Shown here: positions 15,117-22,302 of the stretch, one piece after another
Position numbering within the stretch: the stretch's first letter is position 1
Layout: each line of letters opens with the position of its first letter
Program-made: the position numbers and the translations under genes
Assembly (NCBI GenBank): GCA_016177875.1
Contig: JACOUL010000036.1
Coordinates: forward strand, 1 to 64,000
DNA from: Burkholderiales bacterium
Lineage (GTDB): Bacteria > Pseudomonadota > Gammaproteobacteria > Burkholderiales > Burkholderiaceae_D
Reading direction: 5' to 3'
Length of the DNA stretch: 64,000 nucleotides
The notes under the pieces: generated by a model
Databases searched by the model: none
Told to the model about the DNA's origin: nothing
The model's input: only the letters and a program-made list of their open reading frames with translations

Positions 15117-15856
15117 TGGATATACAAAGGATAGCGGCCGGCATACTGGCGATCCTGCCGGTGATAACGACGGCGGCTGAAGCGGAAGTGCCGGCATTTT
15201 CGAAGATGAGTCCTGGCAGCGCAATCCGGGGTTGGACTGTTCTTAAGCCTGCTCCCAAGGCCGCCGATACTCGCTACAGCCTGGCCACTGAATCCGGCAC
15301 CACGGTATTGAAGGCAGAGGCCGACCAGGCCATGTCCGGCTTGACTTATCCGGTACGGGTCGACATCCGCCAATATCCCCTTTTGCGCTGGCGATGGAAG
15401 ATAGCCGCGCCGCTGAAAACAGCCGATATGACGCAAAAAGCCGGCGACGACTATGCCGCGCGCATCTATGTCATGTTCGACTATCCGCTGGAGAAGCTGC
15501 CGTTCGGCACGCGCGCCAAGTTCAGGCTGGCCGAAACCTTCTACGGCCAGAAAATCCCTACCGCGGCCATCAACTACATTTGGGATAACAAGCATCCTGT
15601 CGGCACCATCCAGCCGAATACCTACACCGATCGCGCGCGCATGATCGTCCTGCAAAGCGGCACAGTTCAGGCCGGACTATGGGTCACGGAAACGCGTGAT
15701 CTGGCGGCGGACTTCCGGGCCGCGTTCGGCGAGGAGGCGCCGGACGTGGTTGCCGTTGCGCTCGCGACCGATACCGACAACACAGGGGAAAGCGCCGTCG
15801 CCTGGTATGGCGATATCGAGTTCTTGCCAGGAACGAAAACCGGGGCGCGGCAATAA
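15113..15856 (+). CDS. DUF3047 family secreted protein
   Basis: 247 residues from ATG 15113, overlapping the previous stop (ATGA) with AAGGAG nine bases upstream. A signal peptide (about 1-23, ending AEA) precedes a beta-rich DUF3047 domain: LRWRWKIAAPLKTADMTQKAGDD, AARIYVMFDY, INYIWDNKHP and ARMIVLQSG. The family has no known activity; it looks like a periplasmic carbohydrate- or lipid-binding jelly-roll domain, which is a guess. It is the last gene of the arsS operon; the next gene has its own promoter. Confidence 0.82.
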   Translation: MMDIQRIAAGILAILPVITTAAEAEVPAFSKMSPGSAIRGWTVLKPAPKAADTRYSLATESGTTVLKAEADQAMSGLTYPVRVDIRQYPLLRWRWKIAAPLKTADMTQKAGDDYAARIYVMFDYPLEKLPFGTRAKFRLAETFYGQKIPTAAINYIWDNKHPVGTIQPNTYTDRARMIVLQSGTVQAGLWVTETRDLAADFRAAFGEEAPDVVAVALATDTDNTGESAVAWYGDIEFLPGTKTGARQ

Positions 15857-15868
15857 ATGTTCGCCGGC

Positions 15869-15897
15869 TTGTAAGGAATCGGCGCGGCTGCCGTCTG
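15869..15897 (+). promoter_or_regulatory. Predicted ECF promoter of arsM
   Basis: TTGTAAG (15869-15875) and CGTCTG (15892-15897), again 16 nt apart, in the 67-base gap before arsM. Confidence 0.6.
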
Positions 15898-15923
15898 TTC
15901 AGCAATTTTCCGGAGAATTCATC

Positions 15924-16958
15924 ATGCACGACATTGTTCAAGAATATTACGGCCGCACGCTCCAGCATTCCGGCGATCTTAAAACCAGTGCCTGCTGCGA
16001 TATCAGCCAAGTGCCCGAGTGGCTCAAGCCGCTTTTGGCGCGCATCCACCCGGAGGTGCTGTCGCGCTATTACGGCTGCGGCCTGGTCTGCCCACCGCTC
16101 CTGGAAGGCTGCCGCATACTCGATCTCGGCTGCGGCTCCGGGCGCGATGTGTACGCACTGGCGCAATTGGTCGGCCCCAAAGGCCAGGTGATCGGCGTGG
16201 ACATGACCGAAGAACAGCTCGCCGTGGCGGAGCGCCACAAGGCTTTTCACCGCGATGCGTTCGGCTATGACAATGTCCGTTTCCTGCATGGCTACATCGA
16301 GCGGCTCGATGAGCTCGGACTCGACCCCGGCAGCTTCGACGTGATCGTTTCCAATTGCGTGGTGAATCTCTCGCCGGACAAGGATGCGGTGCTCAAGGGT
16401 GTGTATCGGCTGTTGAAAGACGGCGGCGAATTCTATTTTTCCGACGTCTATGCTGACCGGCGCGTGCCGGCAGTAGTGCGCAATGATTCGGTGCTGTACG
16501 GCGAGTGCTTGGGCGGCGCGTTGTACTGGAATGATTTCCTGTCTCTGTCCCAGTGCTACGGTTTCGCCGATCCGCGGCTGGTCGCCGACAGGCCGCTGGC
16601 GATCACCGACCCGGAGCTGGCCGCGAGAACCGGCAGCATTCGCTTCTACTCCGCCACTTACCGCTTGTTCAAGCTCGACGGATTGGAAAGCGCTTGCGAA
16701 GACTATGGCCAGGCCGTGATTTACCGCGGCGGCATTCCCGGCCATCCGCATGGCTTTGCGCTCGACAAGCATCACGACATCGAAACAGGAAAAGTGTTTC
16801 CGGTGTGCGGCAACACGTGGCGCATGCTGCACGACACTCGCTTTAAAGAACATTTCAGCTTCATCGGCGACTTCAGCCGGCACTATGGATTGTTTGCCGG
16901 CTGCGGCGGCGGCATTCCATTCGACCAAGAAAGCAACCCCACCTCCTTTTGCTGCTGA
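15924..16958 (+). CDS. arsM: Arsenite S-adenosylmethionine methyltransferase ArsM
   Basis: 344 residues from ATG 15924 (CGGAG upstream). The SAM-binding site is ILDLGCGSGRDVYALAQLVG, with VIGVDMTEEQL. Arsenic-binding cysteines fit the ArsM pattern: the Cys24-Cys25 pair in TSACCDIS, and SNCVVNLSPDK. The C-terminal extension holds FPVCGNTWRML and CGGGIPF, ending SFCC, as in the arsenosugar-locus subtype. ArsM methylates As(III) stepwise; dimethylarsenic would feed ArsS. It begins a second transcription unit with its own ECF-type promoter and is followed by a PiT transporter. Confidence 0.93.
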   Translation: MHDIVQEYYGRTLQHSGDLKTSACCDISQVPEWLKPLLARIHPEVLSRYYGCGLVCPPLLEGCRILDLGCGSGRDVYALAQLVGPKGQVIGVDMTEEQLAVAERHKAFHRDAFGYDNVRFLHGYIERLDELGLDPGSFDVIVSNCVVNLSPDKDAVLKGVYRLLKDGGEFYFSDVYADRRVPAVVRNDSVLYGECLGGALYWNDFLSLSQCYGFADPRLVADRPLAITDPELAARTGSIRFYSATYRLFKLDGLESACEDYGQAVIYRGGIPGHPHGFALDKHHDIETGKVFPVCGNTWRMLHDTRFKEHFSFIGDFSRHYGLFAGCGGGIPFDQESNPTSFCC

Positions 16959-16978
16959 GCGAATCAAGGAGCGACATC

Positions 16979-18055
16979 ATGGAATTTCTATTGATACCGA
17001 TCTGCTTGTTCTTGGTATTCGGCAATGGCGCGAACGACAACTTCAAAGGCTTCGCCACCGTATGGGGTTCGGAGACGCTGAGTTACCGCAGAGCTCTTCT
17101 GTTGGCGACCATCGCCACGGCGGCCGGTAGCCTGCTGTCGCTCTCTCTTGCCGGCGGTTTGGCAGAACAATTTTCCGGGAAAGGTTTGCTACCTCAGGCA
17201 ATCGTCACTGCCCCAAGCTTCCTCATGAGCGTCGGCATCGGTGCAGCGCTGACCGTCATCATTGCCACCCGTGCCGGATTGCCGATTTCAACGACGCACG
17301 CATTGATCGGCGGATTGATCGGCGCCGGATGGGCAGCTAGCCCAGGCGAAGTGCAATACGCCAAGCTGTGGAATACTTTTCTGCTACCTCTGCTGTTTAG
17401 CCCCGTGGTGGCGGCACTGCTGGGTTTTCTTGCCTACCGTCTGCTGCGATTGCGACCTGCGGCGCAAGACTGTGCGTGCATCCTGCCGCCGCAACCTCAA
17501 CTCGTGCCGGTAACGAATATTCCCATGTCGAGTATTGCAGCGCCACGCCTCGTCATTGCCGAAGATGCGGTATGCGATGCGGCGCAGCCGGCCGCGCGTT
17601 TTTCCATCGCGCGAGGACTCGATCGGCTGCACATCGGGTCTGCCGGATTGATCTGTTTTGCGCGTGCCGTCAACGACACGCCGAAACTGGCGGCGCTTCT
17701 GATCGCGGCCCATATGCTGCACGCGCAAGTATCGATCCTGCTGATCGCCGTTGTCATGGCGATCGGCGGCCTCATGTTTGCACGGCGCGTCGCCGAGACG
17801 ATGAGCCGGCGCGTCACCCGCATGGACCATACGCAAGGCGTGGCGGCCAACCTGATCACCGCTCTGCTGGTACTTGGCGCCAGCAAGCTGGGATTACCGG
17901 TTTCCACCACCCATGTGTCGGTGGGGTCGATTGCCGGGGTCGGCGCCGGCGGCCACACACTGAACTGGAAAACCTTGCGCAATGTTTTGCTGTCCTGGAT
18001 CGCTACCCTGCCGATGGCGGCGGCGATCGCCTGGATCGCGCTCAAAACCTTGTAA
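16979..18055 (+). CDS. PiT-family inorganic phosphate (arsenate?) transporter
   Basis: 358 residues from ATG 16979 (AAGGAG upstream), about ten transmembrane helices. The two PiT signatures are present: GNGANDNFKGFATVWG near the N-terminus with GLPISTTHALIGGLIG, and ARAVNDTPKLAALL with GLPVSTTHVSVGSIAG in the second half. PiT carriers move phosphate with a cation and take up arsenate as an analogue. Placed after arsM, it may import substrate for the pathway, or export or import a phosphorylated or arsenic product. The central loop (about 160-215) has four cysteines, which is unusual for PiT and may matter for metal sensing. Confidence 0.87.
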   Translation: MEFLLIPICLFLVFGNGANDNFKGFATVWGSETLSYRRALLLATIATAAGSLLSLSLAGGLAEQFSGKGLLPQAIVTAPSFLMSVGIGAALTVIIATRAGLPISTTHALIGGLIGAGWAASPGEVQYAKLWNTFLLPLLFSPVVAALLGFLAYRLLRLRPAAQDCACILPPQPQLVPVTNIPMSSIAAPRLVIAEDAVCDAAQPAARFSIARGLDRLHIGSAGLICFARAVNDTPKLAALLIAAHMLHAQVSILLIAVVMAIGGLMFARRVAETMSRRVTRMDHTQGVAANLITALLVLGASKLGLPVSTTHVSVGSIAGVGAGGHTLNWKTLRNVLLSWIATLPMAAAIAWIALKTL

Positions 18056-18067
18056 GGAGTTTGCGGA

Positions 18068-18118
18068 ATGGCTGCAATCACGACGTCGCCGACGCACAAA
18101 TTCCATATCGTGGTGTAA
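18068..18118 (+). pseudogene. 16-codon remnant, possible NADH dehydrogenase N-terminus
   Basis: AAGGAG is placed eight bases before an ATG that opens a 16-codon frame (MAAITTSPTHKFHIVV) ending in TAA. The HKFHIVV end is how type II NADH dehydrogenases and related flavoproteins begin, just before the glycine-rich FAD motif. I read it as the stump of a gene lost from the end of the arsM-PiT operon. A functional micropeptide is the alternative. Confidence 0.4.
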
Positions 18119-18137
18119 CGGCATCCGCAGCAGTAAG

Positions 18138-18169
18138 AAAAAACGCCGGCATTGCCGGCGTTTTATTTT
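18138..18169. terminator. Bidirectional terminator
   Basis: Eleven-base arms AAAACGCCGGC (18140-18150) and GCCGGCGTTTT (18154-18164) with a three-base loop, A-rich before and T-rich after. It serves both the arsM operon and the converging antiporter gene. Confidence 0.85.
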
Positions 18170-18178
18170 GAACTAATT

Positions 18179-19417
18179 TTATTTAGCTAAAGATTTTTTC
18201 ACCAATTTTTCAATAGTCAGGCCCTGGCCTAGGATCGAGAAGACGACAACCATGTACGTCAACGCTAGGACAATATCTCTATGAGGGCCAGCCGGAAGTG
18301 AAAGCGCAAGCGCCACCGATATACCGCCTCGCAATCCGCCCCATGTCAATATCTTCCACGATCCTCTGGGAAGACGAAACACGTTGCCGAGGAATCGAAT
18401 CGGCACGCCCACAGTCGCTAATCGCGCAATCAGCGTTATTGCTATCGCGATCAAGCCGCTTACCGCCAAACCGGGAGAAAACGCGATAACGATCACTTCC
18501 AGGCCGATCAATACGAACAAGACTGCGTTCAAAATTTCATCGATCAACTCCCAGAACATGTCTACATGCATGCGGGTCGTGTCAGACATTGCGTGTGCCC
18601 TGCCATGGTTCCCGATGATTAGCCCGACGACGACCATCGCAAGCGGCCCGGAGACGTGCAAGTGACTGGCAAGCGCATAGCCGCCAACCACCACCGCCAA
18701 GGTAATGAGCACTTCTTCTTGATAGCTGTTGATGCTCTTTAACATCAAGTAAGAAACGTAGCCGATTGCCAGCCCCAAGAGAATGCCGCCACCGGCCTCC
18801 CGTAACAAGAGTGCCGCACCATGGGAAAAGGTGGGCGCTTCGCCTTTTGCAACCAATATCATCAATAGGCTGAATAAGACAACGCCTACACCATCGTTAA
18901 AAAGCGATTCGCCGGCAATGACCAGTTCAACGTCCTTCGGGGCACCCGCTGATTTCAGGATTCCCATGACTGCAATCGGATCTGTAGGTGAAATCAGCGC
19001 GCCGAAAATCAGGCAGTAGGAAAGGGGCAAAGCGACGGGGGTAAACGACAGTGCGTACCAAAGCAAAAAACCGATGACCAGCGTCGACGCGATCGTACTC
19101 GCCACGGCGAGCAAGCCGATTTGCCAGCGATAGGCGCGCAATTCGCTTAAATCGACATGAAGCGCGCCGGCAAAGAGCAATAGCGACAGCATGCCCTGCA
19201 TGAGCAAATTCGAGAAATCGATTGAGCGAAGTAGCGACTCCTCGTATTGTCTTACCGCTCCGAATCCAAGCGCATCCAATCCAATCGTGGCCAAGGAAAG
19301 CGTCAAAGCGATCCCCATGACGCCGATAGCAGGCGGCAAGCCGACATATTTGCGATTGAGATACGCAAGAACAGCTGTAAGAGAAAGGAATAAAGCGACG
19401 GTATCAAGCATGGGCAT
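18179..19417 (-). CDS. CPA1-family Na+/H+ antiporter
   Basis: 412 residues with about twelve transmembrane helices. Conserved CPA1 motifs are ALISPTDPIAVMGILK and GESLFNDGVGVVLFSLLMIL, with the late TWGGLRGGISVALALSLP. These form the ion-binding core of NhaP/NHE-type exchangers. There is no long cytoplasmic tail. A start six bases further in (ATG 19411) is equally possible; neither has a clear ribosome site. It is a single-gene unit ending at the shared terminator. Confidence 0.9.
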   Translation of the reverse strand: MPMLDTVALFLSLTAVLAYLNRKYVGLPPAIGVMGIALTLSLATIGLDALGFGAVRQYEESLLRSIDFSNLLMQGMLSLLLFAGALHVDLSELRAYRWQIGLLAVASTIASTLVIGFLLWYALSFTPVALPLSYCLIFGALISPTDPIAVMGILKSAGAPKDVELVIAGESLFNDGVGVVLFSLLMILVAKGEAPTFSHGAALLLREAGGGILLGLAIGYVSYLMLKSINSYQEEVLITLAVVVGGYALASHLHVSGPLAMVVVGLIIGNHGRAHAMSDTTRMHVDMFWELIDEILNAVLFVLIGLEVIVIAFSPGLAVSGLIAIAITLIARLATVGVPIRFLGNVFRLPRGSWKILTWGGLRGGISVALALSLPAGPHRDIVLALTYMVVVFSILGQGLTIEKLVKKSLAK

Positions 19418-19628
19418 CTGGTTTTTATTGAAAAACCAATGATACCGAATCGTAGAGCCAATTTCTATTCTTCAATAAGCTGCCTTTTAGGCAGGCTGAG
19501 ACAGCATACGGCCCTTTCTGCAAGCACGCTTGATTTGGCGATCTGGTGGCAAATTCTAGAATTTCTCCTATTCTGCAAATAGTGGAATCTGGTTTTAAAA
19601 TTCCTTGAATGAAGAAGAAAGCACAAAC

Positions 19629-20021
19629 ATGAAACAATTATTATTCGTTGCGATGATTGCCGCCGTTGCGCTTCCGGCGCAGGCGCGAGATGAAAACGAG
19701 CGCGGTGTGGGCGGCGCTTTTTGGGGCAGCATCATCGGCGGTTATCTGGGCAGTAATATCGGCCAAGGTCGCGGCCGTACGGCGGCGACGATAGGCGGCG
19801 CAATGGTCGGCGCAGGTGTGGGCGACCGTATGCAAAACGGTGATCGCGACGAACGTCGCGGGTACGGCCATCAATATCAGCCGCAAGTTCAGCCGCAATA
19901 CATGCCGCCTCCGGCGGTGCATCACGAATATCGAGGCGGTTATGGCGGCTATCGTGACGGCTACTACGAACCGCGACAGCCTACATTACGGACGAACGGC
20001 GATTCCGTTTCGCTCGATTAA
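19629..20021 (+). CDS. Glycine-zipper 2TM secreted protein
   Basis: 130 residues from ATG 19629, giving a clean signal peptide (MKQLLFVAMIAAVALPAQA); ATG 19605 is open in frame but would spoil it. Residues 28-65 are a glycine-zipper segment (GGAFWGSIIGGYLGSNIGQG, then ATIGGAMVGAGVGDRM), which associates with the outer membrane in many proteobacterial proteins. The tail is rich in Gln, Pro, Tyr, Gly and Arg, so is probably disordered. Function unknown. Confidence 0.75.
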   Translation: MKQLLFVAMIAAVALPAQARDENERGVGGAFWGSIIGGYLGSNIGQGRGRTAATIGGAMVGAGVGDRMQNGDRDERRGYGHQYQPQVQPQYMPPPAVHHEYRGGYGGYRDGYYEPRQPTLRTNGDSVSLD

Positions 20022-20114
20022 ATTTGGTCTGACTATTACTTTACAGAACGCTGTTGTAAGATATGCCATCGTTTAGACAAGCCGGCAAAATTAAAATAAA
20101 GGGATACGCCGCCG

Positions 20115-20693
20115 ATGGATCGTCTGACCAGTGCTTTCTGGCTCATCATTTGGGCGCTTCTGGGCGCTTCTGTTTTCTATGGCGTCAATGCCGAGTCGCA
20201 AAGGCGGAGCGCGCAACAGGCGGAAGGCAAGCTTGATAGCGGCGACGTGGTCAGGCTGGTCAAGATCATCGACGGCGACACGATACTCGTCAATAAGGCC
20301 GGTCAGGAAAACACGACCATTCTCATTCTCGGCATCCAGGCGTTTGAAAGCAAGATCGAGCGCGATGTCACCGCACCGTACGGCCAAGCCGCCGTCGATG
20401 CGCTTGAAAAGCGCGCGGCCGACAAGCCGATTCGGGTCTTGTTGCATTCAACCCCGAAGGACAAGCACGGCAGAACCATCGCCACGCTGTTTGTCGATGA
20501 CAACGACCTTGGGCTTAGCTTGATAAGCGACGGCCACGTGCTTGCCTATCCCGTTTATCCCTTCCCTTCCCTGCCGGTTTACTTGCGCGAACAAGCTGCC
20601 GCACGCGCCGCGAAGAGGGGCTTTTGGGCGAACAACGAAGTTGTCGTGCGGGCAGACGCCTTGATCCGCGATTGGCGAAAGCGAGCGCCATGA
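20115..20693 (+). CDS. Membrane-anchored thermonuclease-like protein (SNase)
   Basis: 192 residues. An N-terminal transmembrane anchor (LTSAFWLIIWALLGASVFYGV) precedes a staphylococcal-nuclease domain (about 45-180) with VRLVKIIDGDTILVN, the Asp of the active site, HGRTIATLFVDDNDLGLSLI (Arg of the site), and REQAAARAAKRGFW. It may be a cell-surface or periplasmic nuclease. It starts a three-gene operon: the K+ channel gene overlaps its stop by four bases. Confidence 0.85.
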   Translation: MDRLTSAFWLIIWALLGASVFYGVNAESQRRSAQQAEGKLDSGDVVRLVKIIDGDTILVNKAGQENTTILILGIQAFESKIERDVTAPYGQAAVDALEKRAADKPIRVLLHSTPKDKHGRTIATLFVDDNDLGLSLISDGHVLAYPVYPFPSLPVYLREQAAARAAKRGFWANNEVVVRADALIRDWRKRAP

Positions 20694-21745
20694 TCGCTCT
20701 ATTCAGCCGGGCTTATTTTTTGCGGATGCTTCGTAATCCTTCTGCGAATTTCCGCGCCATCGTATTGCTGTCGGCCATTCTGCTGTACGGAACGACCGGT
20801 TTCTTGTATTTCGAATTGCCATCGAATCCGGACCTGAGCTGGAGTGACGGCTTGTGGTATTCGCTGGTGACGATGACGACGATCGGTTACGGCGATTTTT
20901 TTCCTAAAACGAATGCGGGCCGCTACCTGGTAGGCGTGCCGTTGATGCTGTTTGGCATCGGCCTGCTGGGTTATTTGCTGTCAACGGTGGCGGCGGCCCT
21001 GGTCGCCGCGAAAACGAGGGAGATCCAGGGTATGAGCAGCTTTCGATTCGAAGAACATCTCGTCATCATCAATTATTCCGGCCTGCCGAAGGTCGAGCGA
21101 GTGCTGGATGAATTGCTGAACGATTCGGCGTTCGATAAGGATGCCCCGGTTGTGCTTATCGATGCGGACTTAACGGAACTGCCGCCGGAATTGATTGCGC
21201 GGCGTGTGCATTTTGTGCGCGGCAATCCGACGCGCGACGAGACCTTGGCGCGCGCAGGAATCGATAAAGCAAAACATGCGGTGATTTTGAGCAAAGATCC
21301 CGGCAACCCGGAATCCGATAACTTGAACGTTTCGATTACGCTAGCGATCGAAGCAAGAAGCAAAAGCGTCAATTCAGTCGTCGAATGCGTCGACGCCTCA
21401 GCTGAGGAGTTGTTGCGCAAAGCCGGCTGCGACAGCATCGTGTGTAATTCCCGCTTCGACGCGCATTTCATCAGCCAGGAGTTGCTCAATCCGGGCATGC
21501 AGGACGTGATCGATGAACTCACCTCGACGGCGCGCGGCCAGCAGCTTTATTTCACGCCGGTTGCGATCCAATCGCCGGTCCGCTTCGGTGAACTCGCCAA
21601 ACATTGCCGCGAACGCGGCCATCTGGCGATGGGCATACAACGCGGGAAGGAAATCACTTTGAATGCCGCCGAGGAAGCGATGATAAACAATGGCGACCGT
21701 GTCATTACGATGGGCACGTCGCGACTGAAGTCATTAAGCTTGTAG
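20690..21745 (+). CDS. Potassium channel protein with TrkA-N/RCK domain
   Basis: 351 residues from ATG 20690, overlapping the nuclease stop (ATGA). Two transmembrane helices flank a pore loop with the selectivity filter TMTTIGYGDFFP (about 61-72). Residues 120-240 form an RCK domain (FEEHLVIINYSGLPKVERVLDEL..., EESD-like SDNLNVSITLAIEA), and the C-terminal 80 residues a second regulatory lobe. The NAD-type glycine motif is weak (INYSGLPK), so the ligand is uncertain. Layout matches two-helix bacterial K+ channels of the MthK/Kch type. Confidence 0.9.
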   Translation: MIALFSRAYFLRMLRNPSANFRAIVLLSAILLYGTTGFLYFELPSNPDLSWSDGLWYSLVTMTTIGYGDFFPKTNAGRYLVGVPLMLFGIGLLGYLLSTVAAALVAAKTREIQGMSSFRFEEHLVIINYSGLPKVERVLDELLNDSAFDKDAPVVLIDADLTELPPELIARRVHFVRGNPTRDETLARAGIDKAKHAVILSKDPGNPESDNLNVSITLAIEARSKSVNSVVECVDASAEELLRKAGCDSIVCNSRFDAHFISQELLNPGMQDVIDELTSTARGQQLYFTPVAIQSPVRFGELAKHCRERGHLAMGIQRGKEITLNAAEEAMINNGDRVITMGTSRLKSLSL

Positions 21746-22234
21746 ATGGAGCGGCAAGAACGCCTTTACACCTTGTCGGCGACTACTCTCGAAGGTGAGC
21801 ATATCGAATTCAGCCGCTATCGCGGCAAGGTTCTATTGATCGTCAATACCGCAAGCGCATGCGGCTATACACCGCAATACGCGGGCCTGCAAAAATTGCA
21901 TGAACAATATGGAAACCGAGGATTGGTCATTCTCGGATTTCCATGCAATCAGTTCGGCAGTCAAGAACCAGGGACATCGAAAGACATTCGACATTTCTGT
22001 TCCAGCCAATACCAGGTCTCGTTCGAGCTCTTTGAAAAAATCGACGTAAAAGGAAAGCAGGCGCATCCTTTATTCAAGTACCTCACGCAAGTTAAACCCG
22101 GTTTTTTAGGGACGCAGTCGATTAAGTGGAACTTCACTAAGTTCTTGGTTGATCGGAACGGCGCCGTAGTCGCCCGTTATGCGCCTTTCACCGTGCCCGA
22201 TCAGTTGGTAAAGCCGATAGAAAATTTATTGTAA
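21746..22234 (+). CDS. Glutathione peroxidase family protein
   Basis: 162 residues, ATG directly after the K+ channel stop. The active site is a cysteine form: VNTASACGYTPQYAGL, then the family motifs LGFPCNQFGSQEPG and IKWNFTKFLVDRNG, giving the Cys/Gln/Trp/Asn centre. It reduces peroxides with glutathione or, as in many bacterial Cys-type members, thioredoxin. Third gene of the nuclease-channel operon, which suggests an envelope or osmotic stress unit. Confidence 0.93.
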   Translation: MERQERLYTLSATTLEGEHIEFSRYRGKVLLIVNTASACGYTPQYAGLQKLHEQYGNRGLVILGFPCNQFGSQEPGTSKDIRHFCSSQYQVSFELFEKIDVKGKQAHPLFKYLTQVKPGFLGTQSIKWNFTKFLVDRNGAVVARYAPFTVPDQLVKPIENLL

Positions 22235-22266
22235 TCATTGGACCAATGGATGCGCTGCCAATGATT
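22233..22266. repeat. Inverted repeat between convergent genes
   Basis: AATCATTGG and CCAATGATT, nine-base arms around 16 bases, in the gap between the peroxidase and the quinoprotein gene. No T run follows, so terminator function is only possible. Confidence 0.3.
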
Positions 22267-22302
22267 GGGAAAATTTGGCAAAATCTTGAGTTGATTAGAG
22301 AT

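Noticed and set aside
15684..16967. Open frame of 427 codons on the minus strand
   Set aside because: Antisense of arsM, which has clear SAM and cysteine motifs; the antisense product resembles no protein.
18051..18079. TTGTAAG at the end of the PiT gene as an ECF promoter
   Set aside because: The second box at 16 nt is TGCAAT, not CGT-like; the TTGTAAG is formed by the Leu codon, the stop and the ribosome site of the micro-ORF.
20054..20085. TTGTAAG with CGTTTA upstream of the nuclease gene
   Set aside because: Both boxes are present but only nine bases apart, unlike the fixed 16 elsewhere.
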